From: Streptomyces diastatochromogenes
GTDB lineage: Bacteria > Actinomycetota > Actinomycetes > Streptomycetales > Streptomycetaceae
Assembly (NCBI RefSeq): GCF_002242805.1
Contig: NZ_MCGQ01000003.1
Span: 21,248-85,247, forward strand
Length of the DNA: 64,000 nt
Direction of reading: 5' to 3'
In this document: positions 43,256-50,495 of the stretch, in pieces
Layout of the letters: the number at the start of each line of letters is the position of its first letter
How positions within the stretch are numbered: position 1 is the first letter of the stretch
Notes under the pieces: generated by a model
Databases searched by the model: none
What the model was told of the DNA's origin: nothing
The model's input: the letters and a program-made list of their open reading frames with translations, nothing else
Translations under genes and position numbers: made by a program

Positions 43256-43723
43256 CTACGGCAGCAGGCCCGCCGACTCCGAGAACATCGCGTGGGCCAC
43301 GACGATGAAGCCGATGCAGAAGGTGGTGACCACGCCGAGGAAGGTCAGCCCGAAGCCGGTGCTGAAGGCCAGCTTGCCGCGGGACGGCGGGAGGGCGGTG
43401 GCCTGCTGCGGCTGCTCCGGGAGGTATCGCACGGTGACGAAGTCGCCCTCGAGCACGGTCGCGGGACCGTCCGCCTCCTCGAATCGGACCGTGCGGCCTT
43501 CGCGGGTCGTGAACTCGTAGACGTGGTGCACGGTCGTCCGCACGGAGGTGTCCCCACCACCCCCGCTGGTCGTGGTGTACATCCGCAGGCAGCGCGCCTC
43601 GGCCGTCAGCCCCTGCGCCCACGTCCTGCCGAGCCTCCGGGCGCGGCGGACCAGCAGGTACGCGGCGAACGTACAGCCCGCGATGATGAGGGTGGGGACG
43701 GCGTAGAAGAACAGTTCGAACAT
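43256..43723 (-). CDS. DUF3592-type membrane protein
   Basis: A 155-residue protein with an N-terminal helix (LFFYAVPTLIIAGCTFAAYLL), an extracytoplasmic beta-rich domain (RTTVHHVYEFTTREGRTVRF; VTVRYLPEQPQQA) and a C-terminal helix (FGLTFLGVVTTFCIGFIVVA). This is the DUF3592 layout. The function is unknown. It is transcribed with, or just before, the ligase gene 54 bp downstream. Confidence 0.78.
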   Translation of the reverse strand: MFELFFYAVPTLIIAGCTFAAYLLVRRARRLGRTWAQGLTAEARCLRMYTTTSGGGGDTSVRTTVHHVYEFTTREGRTVRFEEADGPATVLEGDFVTVRYLPEQPQQATALPPSRGKLAFSTGFGLTFLGVVTTFCIGFIVVAHAMFSESAGLLP

Positions 43724-43841
43724 GAGGTTCCCCCGAGGTCGATGTGCCGCTCCGATCGATCGGCGTGGCGGGAACCTATCCGGCGGGACGGGCCGTTGAC
43801 CTCAAGGGAACCTCAGTTTCGGTGCCGTGACGGAACGGGGG

Positions 43842-44456
43842 TCAGAAGGTGACGTCGGAGCAGGCGTAGAACGCGTTGCCCGTGTCGGCGATCGTCCACA
43901 CCGCGAGGATGACGTGGTGGCCGCTCAGCCCGGTCGGCAGGGTGCCGCTGTGGCTGAGGGTGGCCGGCGGACGCTGGCCGTTGTAGGGGACGGTGAGGAA
44001 CGGGGTGGTGGTGAGGTCCGAGCGGGCGAGAGCGTGGTTCTGGTTCCAGCCCTGCTTGGTGACGTAGTACTTGAAGTCCGTCGTGGCGTGCATGGCAGTG
44101 AACTGCCAGCGGAAGGTGTACGACTGACCGCCGGTCACCTTCGTGGTGGGCCAGGCCGCGCCGGACGGTGCCGTCGGCGAGCTGAGCTGGGCGAAGCGGC
44201 TCAGGCCGCCGTTGCAGATCTGGCCGTCGGCGGGTCCGGCGGCCGGGAAGCCCTTGGGGCCCTCGACGCTCTGCGGCTCCCACTGGATGTCGCCGCAGTT
44301 CGTCACGGTGCCGTTCTGGCAGAGCTTCTGCCTGCTGATGGGGAGGTCGGTGTAGCCGTGCCCGCTGGCACCGCCGGTGGAGAGCGCGAAGGCTCCGGCG
44401 GTCACCACACCCAGCACGACTGCGGATAACGCCGAGAATCTGGTCTTCGTGCGCAT
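43842..44456 (-). CDS. lpmP: AA10 lytic polysaccharide monooxygenase
   Basis: A 204-residue secreted copper enzyme that oxidatively cleaves chitin or cellulose-like glycans. The signal peptide (1-32) ends at ASG, placing H33 at the mature N-terminus (HGYTDLPISRQ), first ligand of the histidine brace; H123 (FTAMHATTDFKYY) is the second and F196 (NAFYACS) fills the axial position. Four Cys form the usual disulphides. There is no extra binding module. It matches the LPMO encoded near cslA-glxA in Streptomyces and implicated in tip-glycan deposition. Codon 10 is TTA (44427-44429), so translation should need bldA. A DasR-type site lies ~60 bp upstream. Confidence 0.9.
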   Translation of the reverse strand: MRTKTRFSALSAVVLGVVTAGAFALSTGGASGHGYTDLPISRQKLCQNGTVTNCGDIQWEPQSVEGPKGFPAAGPADGQICNGGLSRFAQLSSPTAPSGAAWPTTKVTGGQSYTFRWQFTAMHATTDFKYYVTKQGWNQNHALARSDLTTTPFLTVPYNGQRPPATLSHSGTLPTGLSGHHVILAVWTIADTGNAFYACSDVTF

Positions 44457-44514
44457 GCTGCCGCTCCTGGAGAACGTGGGGGAGGTTCACTGAGCTGAGC
44501 TGAGCCGTGCAGTA

Positions 44515-44524
44515 GGTCTAGACC
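44515..44524. promoter_or_regulatory. DasR-type operator (dre) upstream of the LPMO gene
   Basis: The full 10-bp core GGTCTAGACC of the DasR box, followed by A as in the consensus but preceded by A instead of T. It lies 59 bp upstream of the lpmP start, a normal promoter position. DasR is the GlcNAc-responsive GntR repressor. Confidence 0.7.
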
Positions 44525-44582
44525 AAGTCTCAGATTATTGCCGTTAGTTGGCCGTGTCTATATCAAGACGTGTCCATACCCA

Positions 44583-45728
44583 TCACATCGGCTCCCTGCG
44601 GCCCGAGCAGAACGCCACCGTCAGATCCCGGACGAGCACCTTGCGCTCGTAGTCGTCCAGTTCGACGAGACCGCGCATGGTCAGCCGGGTCACCGTGTCC
44701 TCCACCGAGTCCACGACCGAGTTGAGCATGCTGGCCCGCTGCCGGGCGTCCAGCGCGGCGATGGTGCGCCGGTGCATCGCCGCGGCGATCTCGGGCGCGT
44801 ACTCCACCCGCAGCGGCTGCACCGAGAACACCTCCAGGCCGATCGGCCCCGCCTCCGCCGCCACCAGCCGGGTCAGCGCCTCCCCCGCCGCGGCCACCCC
44901 GCCCCGCGCCGAGCCCGGCAGGTCCACCGGCACCCGGGCCAGCGCCGCCTCCACGCACTCCTGCAGATAGGTCTCGTGGTCCTCGATGCCGAGCACGGCC
45001 CGCGCGGTGTCCCGCACCCGCCACACCACCTGGACGACGACCCGCAGCGCCACCCCGTTGGCGTCCGCCGCCGGCATCGCCTCGCTGCGCCAGTGCCGCA
45101 GCCGTACGTCCACCCGGCGGCGGACCAGCAGCGGGTTCACCCAGAGCAGGCCGGTGCGCCGGACCGTCCCGCGGTAGCGGCCGAACAGCCCGAGCAGCCG
45201 GGCCTGCCCGGTCCGGCCGCGGGCGAGCCCGCCGAAGCCGAGCACGCCGAGCGCCCCGGCCCCGGTGTACGCGGCCCACTGCGCCGGCCCGAGACCCGCA
45301 CCCGTGCAGGCGGGCAGGCGCAGCGCCGCCACCGCGAGCGGCGGCAGCACACCCGCCCACCACGAGGTGGCCAGGCACCCCGCGATGCCACCCGTCCCGG
45401 CCAGCACCCCGGCCAGGCCGGGCAGCACCCGCGCCGGACGCTCCACCAGCTCCGGGTCGACCTGCGGCAGCGTCCGGCTGCGGGCCGGGACCGGCCGCCG
45501 GAGGCGGGGCTGCTCTCCGGTGCCCTGCCGGCGGCCCACGACGGCGGGCTTCAGCGGCACCGGCACCGACTCGGGGTCGGGCTCGTCGCGGAAGAGCAGG
45601 TGGACGGGGATCTCGGTGGTCGCCTCGTTCTGGATCAGCCGGGCCGGACGGGTGGCCATGCCTCCCGCGCCCACGGCGGTCTCCGGCTGCTCTTCGGACT
45701 CGGACGTGTGTGACGTGGTCGTACTCAT
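44583..45728 (-). CDS. SPFH/Band 7 (prohibitin-like) membrane protein
   Basis: A 381-residue protein. The N-terminal ~120 residues are polar and Arg/Pro-rich, followed by two hydrophobic stretches (~120-175, WWAGVLPPLAVAALRL; WAAYTGAGALGVLGF) and an SPFH domain (~185-370: GLLWVNPLLVRRRVDVRLRHW, VVVQVVWRVRDTARAVLG, LQECVEAALARVPVD, EVFSVQPLRVEYAPE). SPFH proteins organise membrane microdomains. Start at MSTTTSHTSE (45728) after GGAGG; the 45761 alternative lacks support. It sits 85 bp downstream of the cell-wall hydrolase gene on the same strand. Confidence 0.85.
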   Translation of the reverse strand: MSTTTSHTSESEEQPETAVGAGGMATRPARLIQNEATTEIPVHLLFRDEPDPESVPVPLKPAVVGRRQGTGEQPRLRRPVPARSRTLPQVDPELVERPARVLPGLAGVLAGTGGIAGCLATSWWAGVLPPLAVAALRLPACTGAGLGPAQWAAYTGAGALGVLGFGGLARGRTGQARLLGLFGRYRGTVRRTGLLWVNPLLVRRRVDVRLRHWRSEAMPAADANGVALRVVVQVVWRVRDTARAVLGIEDHETYLQECVEAALARVPVDLPGSARGGVAAAGEALTRLVAAEAGPIGLEVFSVQPLRVEYAPEIAAAMHRRTIAALDARQRASMLNSVVDSVEDTVTRLTMRGLVELDDYERKVLVRDLTVAFCSGRREPM

Positions 45729-45812
45729 GCGTGCCTCCAGCCTCCGCGCCAGATGCGTCATGACAGTGAGAAATGAGAGAGATGAGATGGGGGTGGGATC
45801 CGGGGTGCCCGC

Positions 45813-47099
45813 CTAGGCGAACAGGCGGCGCCAGGTCTCCGGGCCCGGATAGCCGTCCGCCGCGCCGCCCCGCCAGCCCTGGCTGCGCTGGAACGCCTCC
45901 ACGGCCCGCCGGTCCGCCTCGCTCCAGCTCGGACCGGGCCCGTCGGCGTAGAAGCTGCCGAACCCTTTCTTCACCAGCTGCTTCCCCAGCTGGGTGACGT
46001 ACTCGTTCTCCGCGCCCGGGCGGAAGAGGTTCCGGCCGGGATAGCCGGCCACCCCGTGCGAGGCGGGCCGGGTGGATCCGGCCGCTTTGGAGGTGACGTT
46101 CCTGCCCTGCCCGGAGACGAGCAGCTTCCAGGTGCGGGGGCCGGGCAGCCCGTCGGCGTCCGCACCCGTCCAGCCCTGGGCCAGCTGGAACGCCCGGGTC
46201 GCCTGCCGGTCCGCCTCGCCCCAGACCGGGCCCGGGCCCTCTCGGTAGTAGGAGCCGGCGCCGCGGGCCGCCAGCAGCCGGCCGAGCTGGGTGACGTACT
46301 TGTTGTGCGTGCCGGGGCCGAAGAACCCGGCGCCCGGGAAGGGCGACGGTGTCTTGCTGCCGGCGCCCGCGGTGCCGGTGGTCACGCCCTTGTAGCGGTA
46401 GGGGACGTACTTGTCGGCGTGGGTCCAGTAGGGGTACGGGGTGGGCTGGCGGCGGGTGTGCGGGGGTGTCTGCTCGTAGACCAGGTAGTTGGTGTGCGTG
46501 TGGTCCGACCAGCCGCCGAAGATCACGACGTGGGAGCCCTTCTCGGGGTTGTCCGGGTTGTGGAAGAGGAGGATGTCGCCGGGCTGCAGCTCCTCCTTGG
46601 TGATCTTCACCCCGAACTGGTCGAGGCTGCCGGTCCACTCGTTGGTGGTCAGGCCCCAGGCCATGGAGACATAGCCCGAGCAGTCCTGCCGGTAACCGTC
46701 GGACCAGTAGTCGTCCATGCTGTACGGCACCTGCGCGGTGACCCAGATCTTGGCCCGGTTGATGATCTTGGTCCGGGTGGTGGCGGGAGTCGGGGCGAGT
46801 CCGGGCTCGACCGGCTTGCCGGCCGGGCCGTGCAGCGGGGCCCTGGGGCCCTGCGGGGTGTCGGGCCCGTCGTCCGCCGCGGGGGTGCCGGGGCGGGGCG
46901 GGGAGTGGGGGGCGGCGAGGGCGGCGGCCGGCGGGACCGCGCCGAGGGCGGACGCGGCGGCGGCCACGACCACGACTCCTCGGGCGGCCGGGTGACGGCC
47001 GAAGCCGCCGGGCGGGCGGGGACTCGCCCGGTGACGGAGGCAGCCGGGGCAGCCGCAGTCGCTCACGGGGTCGACTTCCTCGAACACCGGAGCGGTCAT
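45813..47099 (-). CDS. secreted NlpC/P60-like hydrolase with two peptidoglycan-binding repeats
   Basis: A 428-residue protein with an N-terminal Cys-rich segment, a hydrophobic export region (~41-66, ARGVVVVAAAASALGAVPPAA) and a Pro-rich linker. A papain-like domain follows, with YRQDCSGYVSMAW (catalytic Cys) and GSHVVIFGGW (His). Two C-terminal repeats (GTHNKYVTQLGRLLAARG... and GAENEYVTQLGKQLVKKG..., each ending in PGP(R/E)TW) are peptidoglycan-binding-domain-1-like. It probably cleaves peptide stems in the wall. The ATG at 47099 was preferred to 47180 because the latter has no ribosome site. Confidence 0.82.
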   Translation of the reverse strand: MTAPVFEEVDPVSDCGCPGCLRHRASPRPPGGFGRHPAARGVVVVAAAASALGAVPPAAALAAPHSPPRPGTPAADDGPDTPQGPRAPLHGPAGKPVEPGLAPTPATTRTKIINRAKIWVTAQVPYSMDDYWSDGYRQDCSGYVSMAWGLTTNEWTGSLDQFGVKITKEELQPGDILLFHNPDNPEKGSHVVIFGGWSDHTHTNYLVYEQTPPHTRRQPTPYPYWTHADKYVPYRYKGVTTGTAGAGSKTPSPFPGAGFFGPGTHNKYVTQLGRLLAARGAGSYYREGPGPVWGEADRQATRAFQLAQGWTGADADGLPGPRTWKLLVSGQGRNVTSKAAGSTRPASHGVAGYPGRNLFRPGAENEYVTQLGKQLVKKGFGSFYADGPGPSWSEADRRAVEAFQRSQGWRGGAADGYPGPETWRRLFA

Positions 47100-47284
47100 G
47101 CGATCTGCCTCACATTCGGGGTGGATTTGTCCGCGGATGTGCACGTTGATCAGTTTCACAACTGTCGCCCGGGTGCGCATGTTGACGGTCCGAATGATGT
47201 ACAGCTCGTACGACCACGCCCCCCGGACATCGGAACGCGGTCGGGAGCACCCCTCCAGGTCAGGTAGAGTTCTCTCGTCAGCAG

Positions 47285-47358
47285 GCGCCGCTAGCTCAGT
47301 TGGTTAGAGCAGCTGACTCTTAATCAGCGGGTCCGGGGTTCGAGTCCCTGGCGGCGCA
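47285..47358 (+). tRNA. tRNA-Lys (CTT), copy 3
   Basis: Identical over 74 nt to the copies at 28177 and 41519. A -10-like TAGAGT lies ~15 bp upstream. Confidence 0.96.
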
Positions 47359-47365
47359 CAGACGA

Positions 47366-47399
47366 CAACAGGCCCCCCGTGCGAACGGGGGGCCTGTTG
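47366..47399 (+). terminator. intrinsic terminator of tRNA-Lys copy 3
   Basis: A perfect 14-bp stem CAACAGGCCCCCCG / CGGGGGGCCTGTTG with loop TGCGAA, followed by CTGTTT. Confidence 0.92.
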
Positions 47400-47424
47400 C
47401 TGTTTGGCCGGTTACCCTCTGGCC

Positions 47425-48147
47425 ATGGCAGCGCGTGACCTCCAGGAGCGGATCAAGAAGCTCATCATCGACCGGCGGCTGCCCTCGGGCGCCCCGCTAC
47501 CGACCGAGCCCGAGCTGATGGAGTTCCTCGGGGCGAGCCGGAACTCGGTACGGGAGGCGCTGAAGGCGCTCCAGGCGATGGGGATCGTGGAGATCCGGCA
47601 CGGGTTCGGGACGTACGTCGGCCCGATGTCGCTCGCCCCGATGATCGAGGGGCTCGCCTTCCGTACGGTCGCCGGGCACTACCGGGGCGAGGACTCCCTG
47701 CTGCAGCTGCTGGAGCTGCGCGAGGCCGTCGAGACGGGACTGGTCTCGCGGCTGGCCGGGCGGCTGCCGGAGTCCGACCTCGTTGAACTGGACGGCCTCG
47801 TGAACCGTATGGAACGGGAGGCCGCCGAAGGCCGCGGCCTCGCCGAAACCGACCGCGCGTTTCACGCCACCCTCTACCGGGGGCTGGACAACGTGCTGCT
47901 GAGCGAGGTGCTGGAGGCGTTCTGGGACGCGTTCCACCGGGTCCAGCGGGATCTGGTGGACGTACCGCAGGACCCACGGGTCACCTGCCGTCAGCACCGG
48001 GAGATCCTCGACGCGGTCCGGTCCGGCGATTCCATACGGGCGGAGGAGGCCATAAGAGATCACTTCGGCAACATCCGTGCCCGCCTCTCCCCCACGGGCG
48101 CACCGGAGCCTCCCGAGCCACACGCGCGCCACAATGAACGGGTTTGA
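47425..48147 (+). CDS. FadR-type GntR transcriptional regulator
   Basis: A 240-residue protein: N-terminal winged HTH (LQERIKKLIIDRRLPSGAPLPTE; FLGASRNSVREALKAL; GIVEIRHGFGTYVG) and a C-terminal FCD helical domain (residues ~95-220; LREAVETGLVSRLAG; DRAFHATLYRGL; QHREILDAVRSGD), whose His/Asp residues bind a metal-coordinated acid. The ATG at 47425 has no ribosome site but a -10-like TACCCT ending 6 nt upstream, so the transcript is probably leaderless. Target genes are not obvious; cslA follows after 308 bp. Confidence 0.87.
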   Translation: MAARDLQERIKKLIIDRRLPSGAPLPTEPELMEFLGASRNSVREALKALQAMGIVEIRHGFGTYVGPMSLAPMIEGLAFRTVAGHYRGEDSLLQLLELREAVETGLVSRLAGRLPESDLVELDGLVNRMEREAAEGRGLAETDRAFHATLYRGLDNVLLSEVLEAFWDAFHRVQRDLVDVPQDPRVTCRQHREILDAVRSGDSIRAEEAIRDHFGNIRARLSPTGAPEPPEPHARHNERV

Positions 48148-48455
48148 CCGGTAAACACCGCGTTTCGCGTCTTGCGATCATGCTGAGCGCCGTAGAACCC
48201 TGGTTGTTCATGACGCCGCGGATTCGCGGCACTTGGGGGGAAAGCGGTTGCGTACCGGCGGGGAGGGGGCCCCGCTCATGAATCGGTGCCGAGGGGGGCA
48301 TCATGCAACCGGAAGGTCGCGGTCCCGTGTCTATAGGGTGAGCAAGACGTGGTGACGGTGACTCACCATGGAACCGCCTGTGACGGCCGAGGGGACCCCG
48401 ATCCGGCGGAAGGACCGACGAACACGCGGTGACCTGCGTGTGGGGGGAATGACTC
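48148..48455 (+). promoter_or_regulatory. cslA upstream region
   Basis: A 308-bp gene-free region. A TATAGGGT-like -10 element (about 48333-48340) and the purine-rich ribosome site GGGGGGAATGA just before 48456 are visible. No perfect operator was recognised. Confidence 0.5.
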
Positions 48456-50495
48456 ATGACGTCGACGCCGACGGGCGCCCGGCAGAGCCACGAACAGAAC
48501 AACGATCCGTCACAAACCACCCAGCTCCGTGCGATCGGGCACCGGACGGGCCAGTTCCGCCGCATCAGGAAGAGCCTGCCGAGATACGACTACGAGCACT
48601 ACAGCCGGCTGGCGGGTCCCCTCACCCAGCCCGACCCGGGCAAGCCCTACAAGGTGCAGTACCGCTCGCTGCTCTCGCAGGAGCCGCACCGGATACGCGC
48701 CGCGCTCATGCTGGGCGCGGCCCCGGTACTCTCCCTGGTCCTGCTGTTCTGGCTCATGCAGCCCGAGCACTGGACCGAACGGGACTACCCGGCCTACGAC
48801 TTCCTGCCGGCGCTCGACATCGTCATGCTCGTCTCGATCGGTCTGATCGAGTTCTTCCGCTGCATGAACGTGCTGTCGAACGCGCACGCCACGCTGGTCG
48901 CCCGGGACCCGGTCCCGGTCGTGCCGGAGACCGGCACCCGCGTCGCCTTCCTCACCTCCTTCGTGCCCGGCAAGGAGCCGCTGGAGATGGTGACCAAGAC
49001 CCTGGAGGCCGCGGTCAAGCTGCGCCACCGGGGCCTGATGCACGTGTGGCTGCTGGACGAGGGCGACGACCCCGCCGTCAAGGAGGTCTGCGCCCGGCTC
49101 GGCGTCCACCACTTCTCCCGCAAGGGCGTCGCCCGGTGGAACCAGCCCAAGGGCCCGCACCGCGCCAAGACCAAGCACGGCAACTACAACGCCTGGCTCG
49201 AGGCGCACGGCGGCGAGTACGACTTCTTCGCCTCCGTCGACACCGACCACGTGCCGCTGCCCAACTACCTGGAGCGGATGCTCGGTTACTTCCGCGACCC
49301 GGACGTCGGCTTCGTCATCGGCCCGCAGGTCTACGGCAACTTCGACACGTTCGTCACCAAGGCCGCCGAGTCGCAGCAGTTCCTCTTCCACGCCCTCATC
49401 CAGCGCGCCGGCAACCGCTACGGCGCCCCGATGTTCGTGGGCACGTCGAACGCCGTGCGGATCAGCGCGATCAAGCAGATCGGCGGGCTGTACGACTCGA
49501 TCACCGAGGACATGGCCACCGGGTTCGAGATGCACCGCGCCAAGAACCCGGCCACGGGCCGGAAGTGGAAGTCGGTCTACACCCCGGACGTCCTCGCCGT
49601 CGGCGAGGGCCCGAACGCCTGGACGGACTTCTTCACCCAGCAGATGCGCTGGTCCCGGGGAACGTACGAGACGATCCTCAAGCAGTACTGGAAGGGCTTC
49701 TGGTCGCTGCCGCCCGGCAAGCTCTTCAACTACACGATGATGATCATCTTCTACCCGATGTCCGCCCTCAACTGGATCCTGGCGGCGCTGAGTTGCGCGC
49801 TGTTCCTGGGCCTGGGCGCCTCGGGTGTGAACATCGACCCGACCGTGTGGCTGATGCTGTACGGCAACGCCTCCGCGCTCCAGATCGGCCTGTACATCTG
49901 GAACCGGCGGCACAACGTCTCCCCGCACGAGCCGGAGGGCTCCGGCGGTGTCGCGGGCATGATGATGTCGGCGCTGTCCGCGCCGATCTACGCCCGCTCG
50001 CTGATGGACGCGGTGCTGCGCCGCAAGAGCAAGTTCGTCGTGACCCCGAAGGGCGACTCGGCCAGCCCGGACACGCTGTTCGGGACCTTCCGGATCCACT
50101 GGTTCTTCATCCTGGTCTTCGGTGGTTCGCTCGCCGCGGGCTTCGTGTTCGGGCACTCCCACCCGGCGATGATCACGTGGGCGGTCTTCGCCATGCTGAT
50201 CACCGCCTCGCCGATCTTCGTCTGGCGGCACGCACTGCGGCAGGAGAAGAAGAAGCCCCGGCAGGCGGCGGCTTCCGGTGCGGGTACGGCTGCCGGGGCG
50301 CCGGCACCCGGGCCGGCGGCGGAGCCGCAGGACGCGGTGCCCGCCGGGTACGCGGCCCACGCGCCGCACGGCCACGCCCCGCAGCAGCGGCCCAGTTGGG
50401 CCGCCTCACCCCGGGGACCGGGCGGTGACCCCGCGGGGGACAACGAACAGACCATGCAGATCGCGCTCGGCGGACTTGGGGGACGTAAGGAATGA
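48456..50495 (+). CDS. cslA: CslA, cellulose-synthase-like family 2 glycosyltransferase
   Basis: A 679-residue membrane synthase of a beta-1,4-linked glycan deposited at hyphal tips. Two N-terminal helices (~82-101, 119-137) precede the GT2 domain with DEGDD (201-205), DTDH (262-265), TED (350-352) and QQMRW (395-399), all intact. Four or more C-terminal helices follow, then a long Pro/Ala-rich cytoplasmic tail (~600-679). The N-terminal ~80 residues are polar. It overlaps glxA by ATGA, the known cslA-glxA pair in Streptomyces. ATG at 48456 with GGGGGGAA upstream. Confidence 0.96.
   Translation: MTSTPTGARQSHEQNNDPSQTTQLRAIGHRTGQFRRIRKSLPRYDYEHYSRLAGPLTQPDPGKPYKVQYRSLLSQEPHRIRAALMLGAAPVLSLVLLFWLMQPEHWTERDYPAYDFLPALDIVMLVSIGLIEFFRCMNVLSNAHATLVARDPVPVVPETGTRVAFLTSFVPGKEPLEMVTKTLEAAVKLRHRGLMHVWLLDEGDDPAVKEVCARLGVHHFSRKGVARWNQPKGPHRAKTKHGNYNAWLEAHGGEYDFFASVDTDHVPLPNYLERMLGYFRDPDVGFVIGPQVYGNFDTFVTKAAESQQFLFHALIQRAGNRYGAPMFVGTSNAVRISAIKQIGGLYDSITEDMATGFEMHRAKNPATGRKWKSVYTPDVLAVGEGPNAWTDFFTQQMRWSRGTYETILKQYWKGFWSLPPGKLFNYTMMIIFYPMSALNWILAALSCALFLGLGASGVNIDPTVWLMLYGNASALQIGLYIWNRRHNVSPHEPEGSGGVAGMMMSALSAPIYARSLMDAVLRRKSKFVVTPKGDSASPDTLFGTFRIHWFFILVFGGSLAAGFVFGHSHPAMITWAVFAMLITASPIFVWRHALRQEKKKPRQAAASGAGTAAGAPAPGPAAEPQDAVPAGYAAHAPHGHAPQQRPSWAASPRGPGGDPAGDNEQTMQIALGGLGGRKE

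Noticed and set aside
47100..47284. Possible c-di-AMP (ydaO-type) riboswitch upstream of the wall hydrolase
   Set aside because: Such riboswitches precede similar genes in Streptomyces, but the conserved core sequence elements are not visible here.
48510..50375. 621-codon open frame antisense to cslA
   Set aside because: Translation is V/H/R/L-rich and lies opposite a GT2 synthase with all catalytic motifs.
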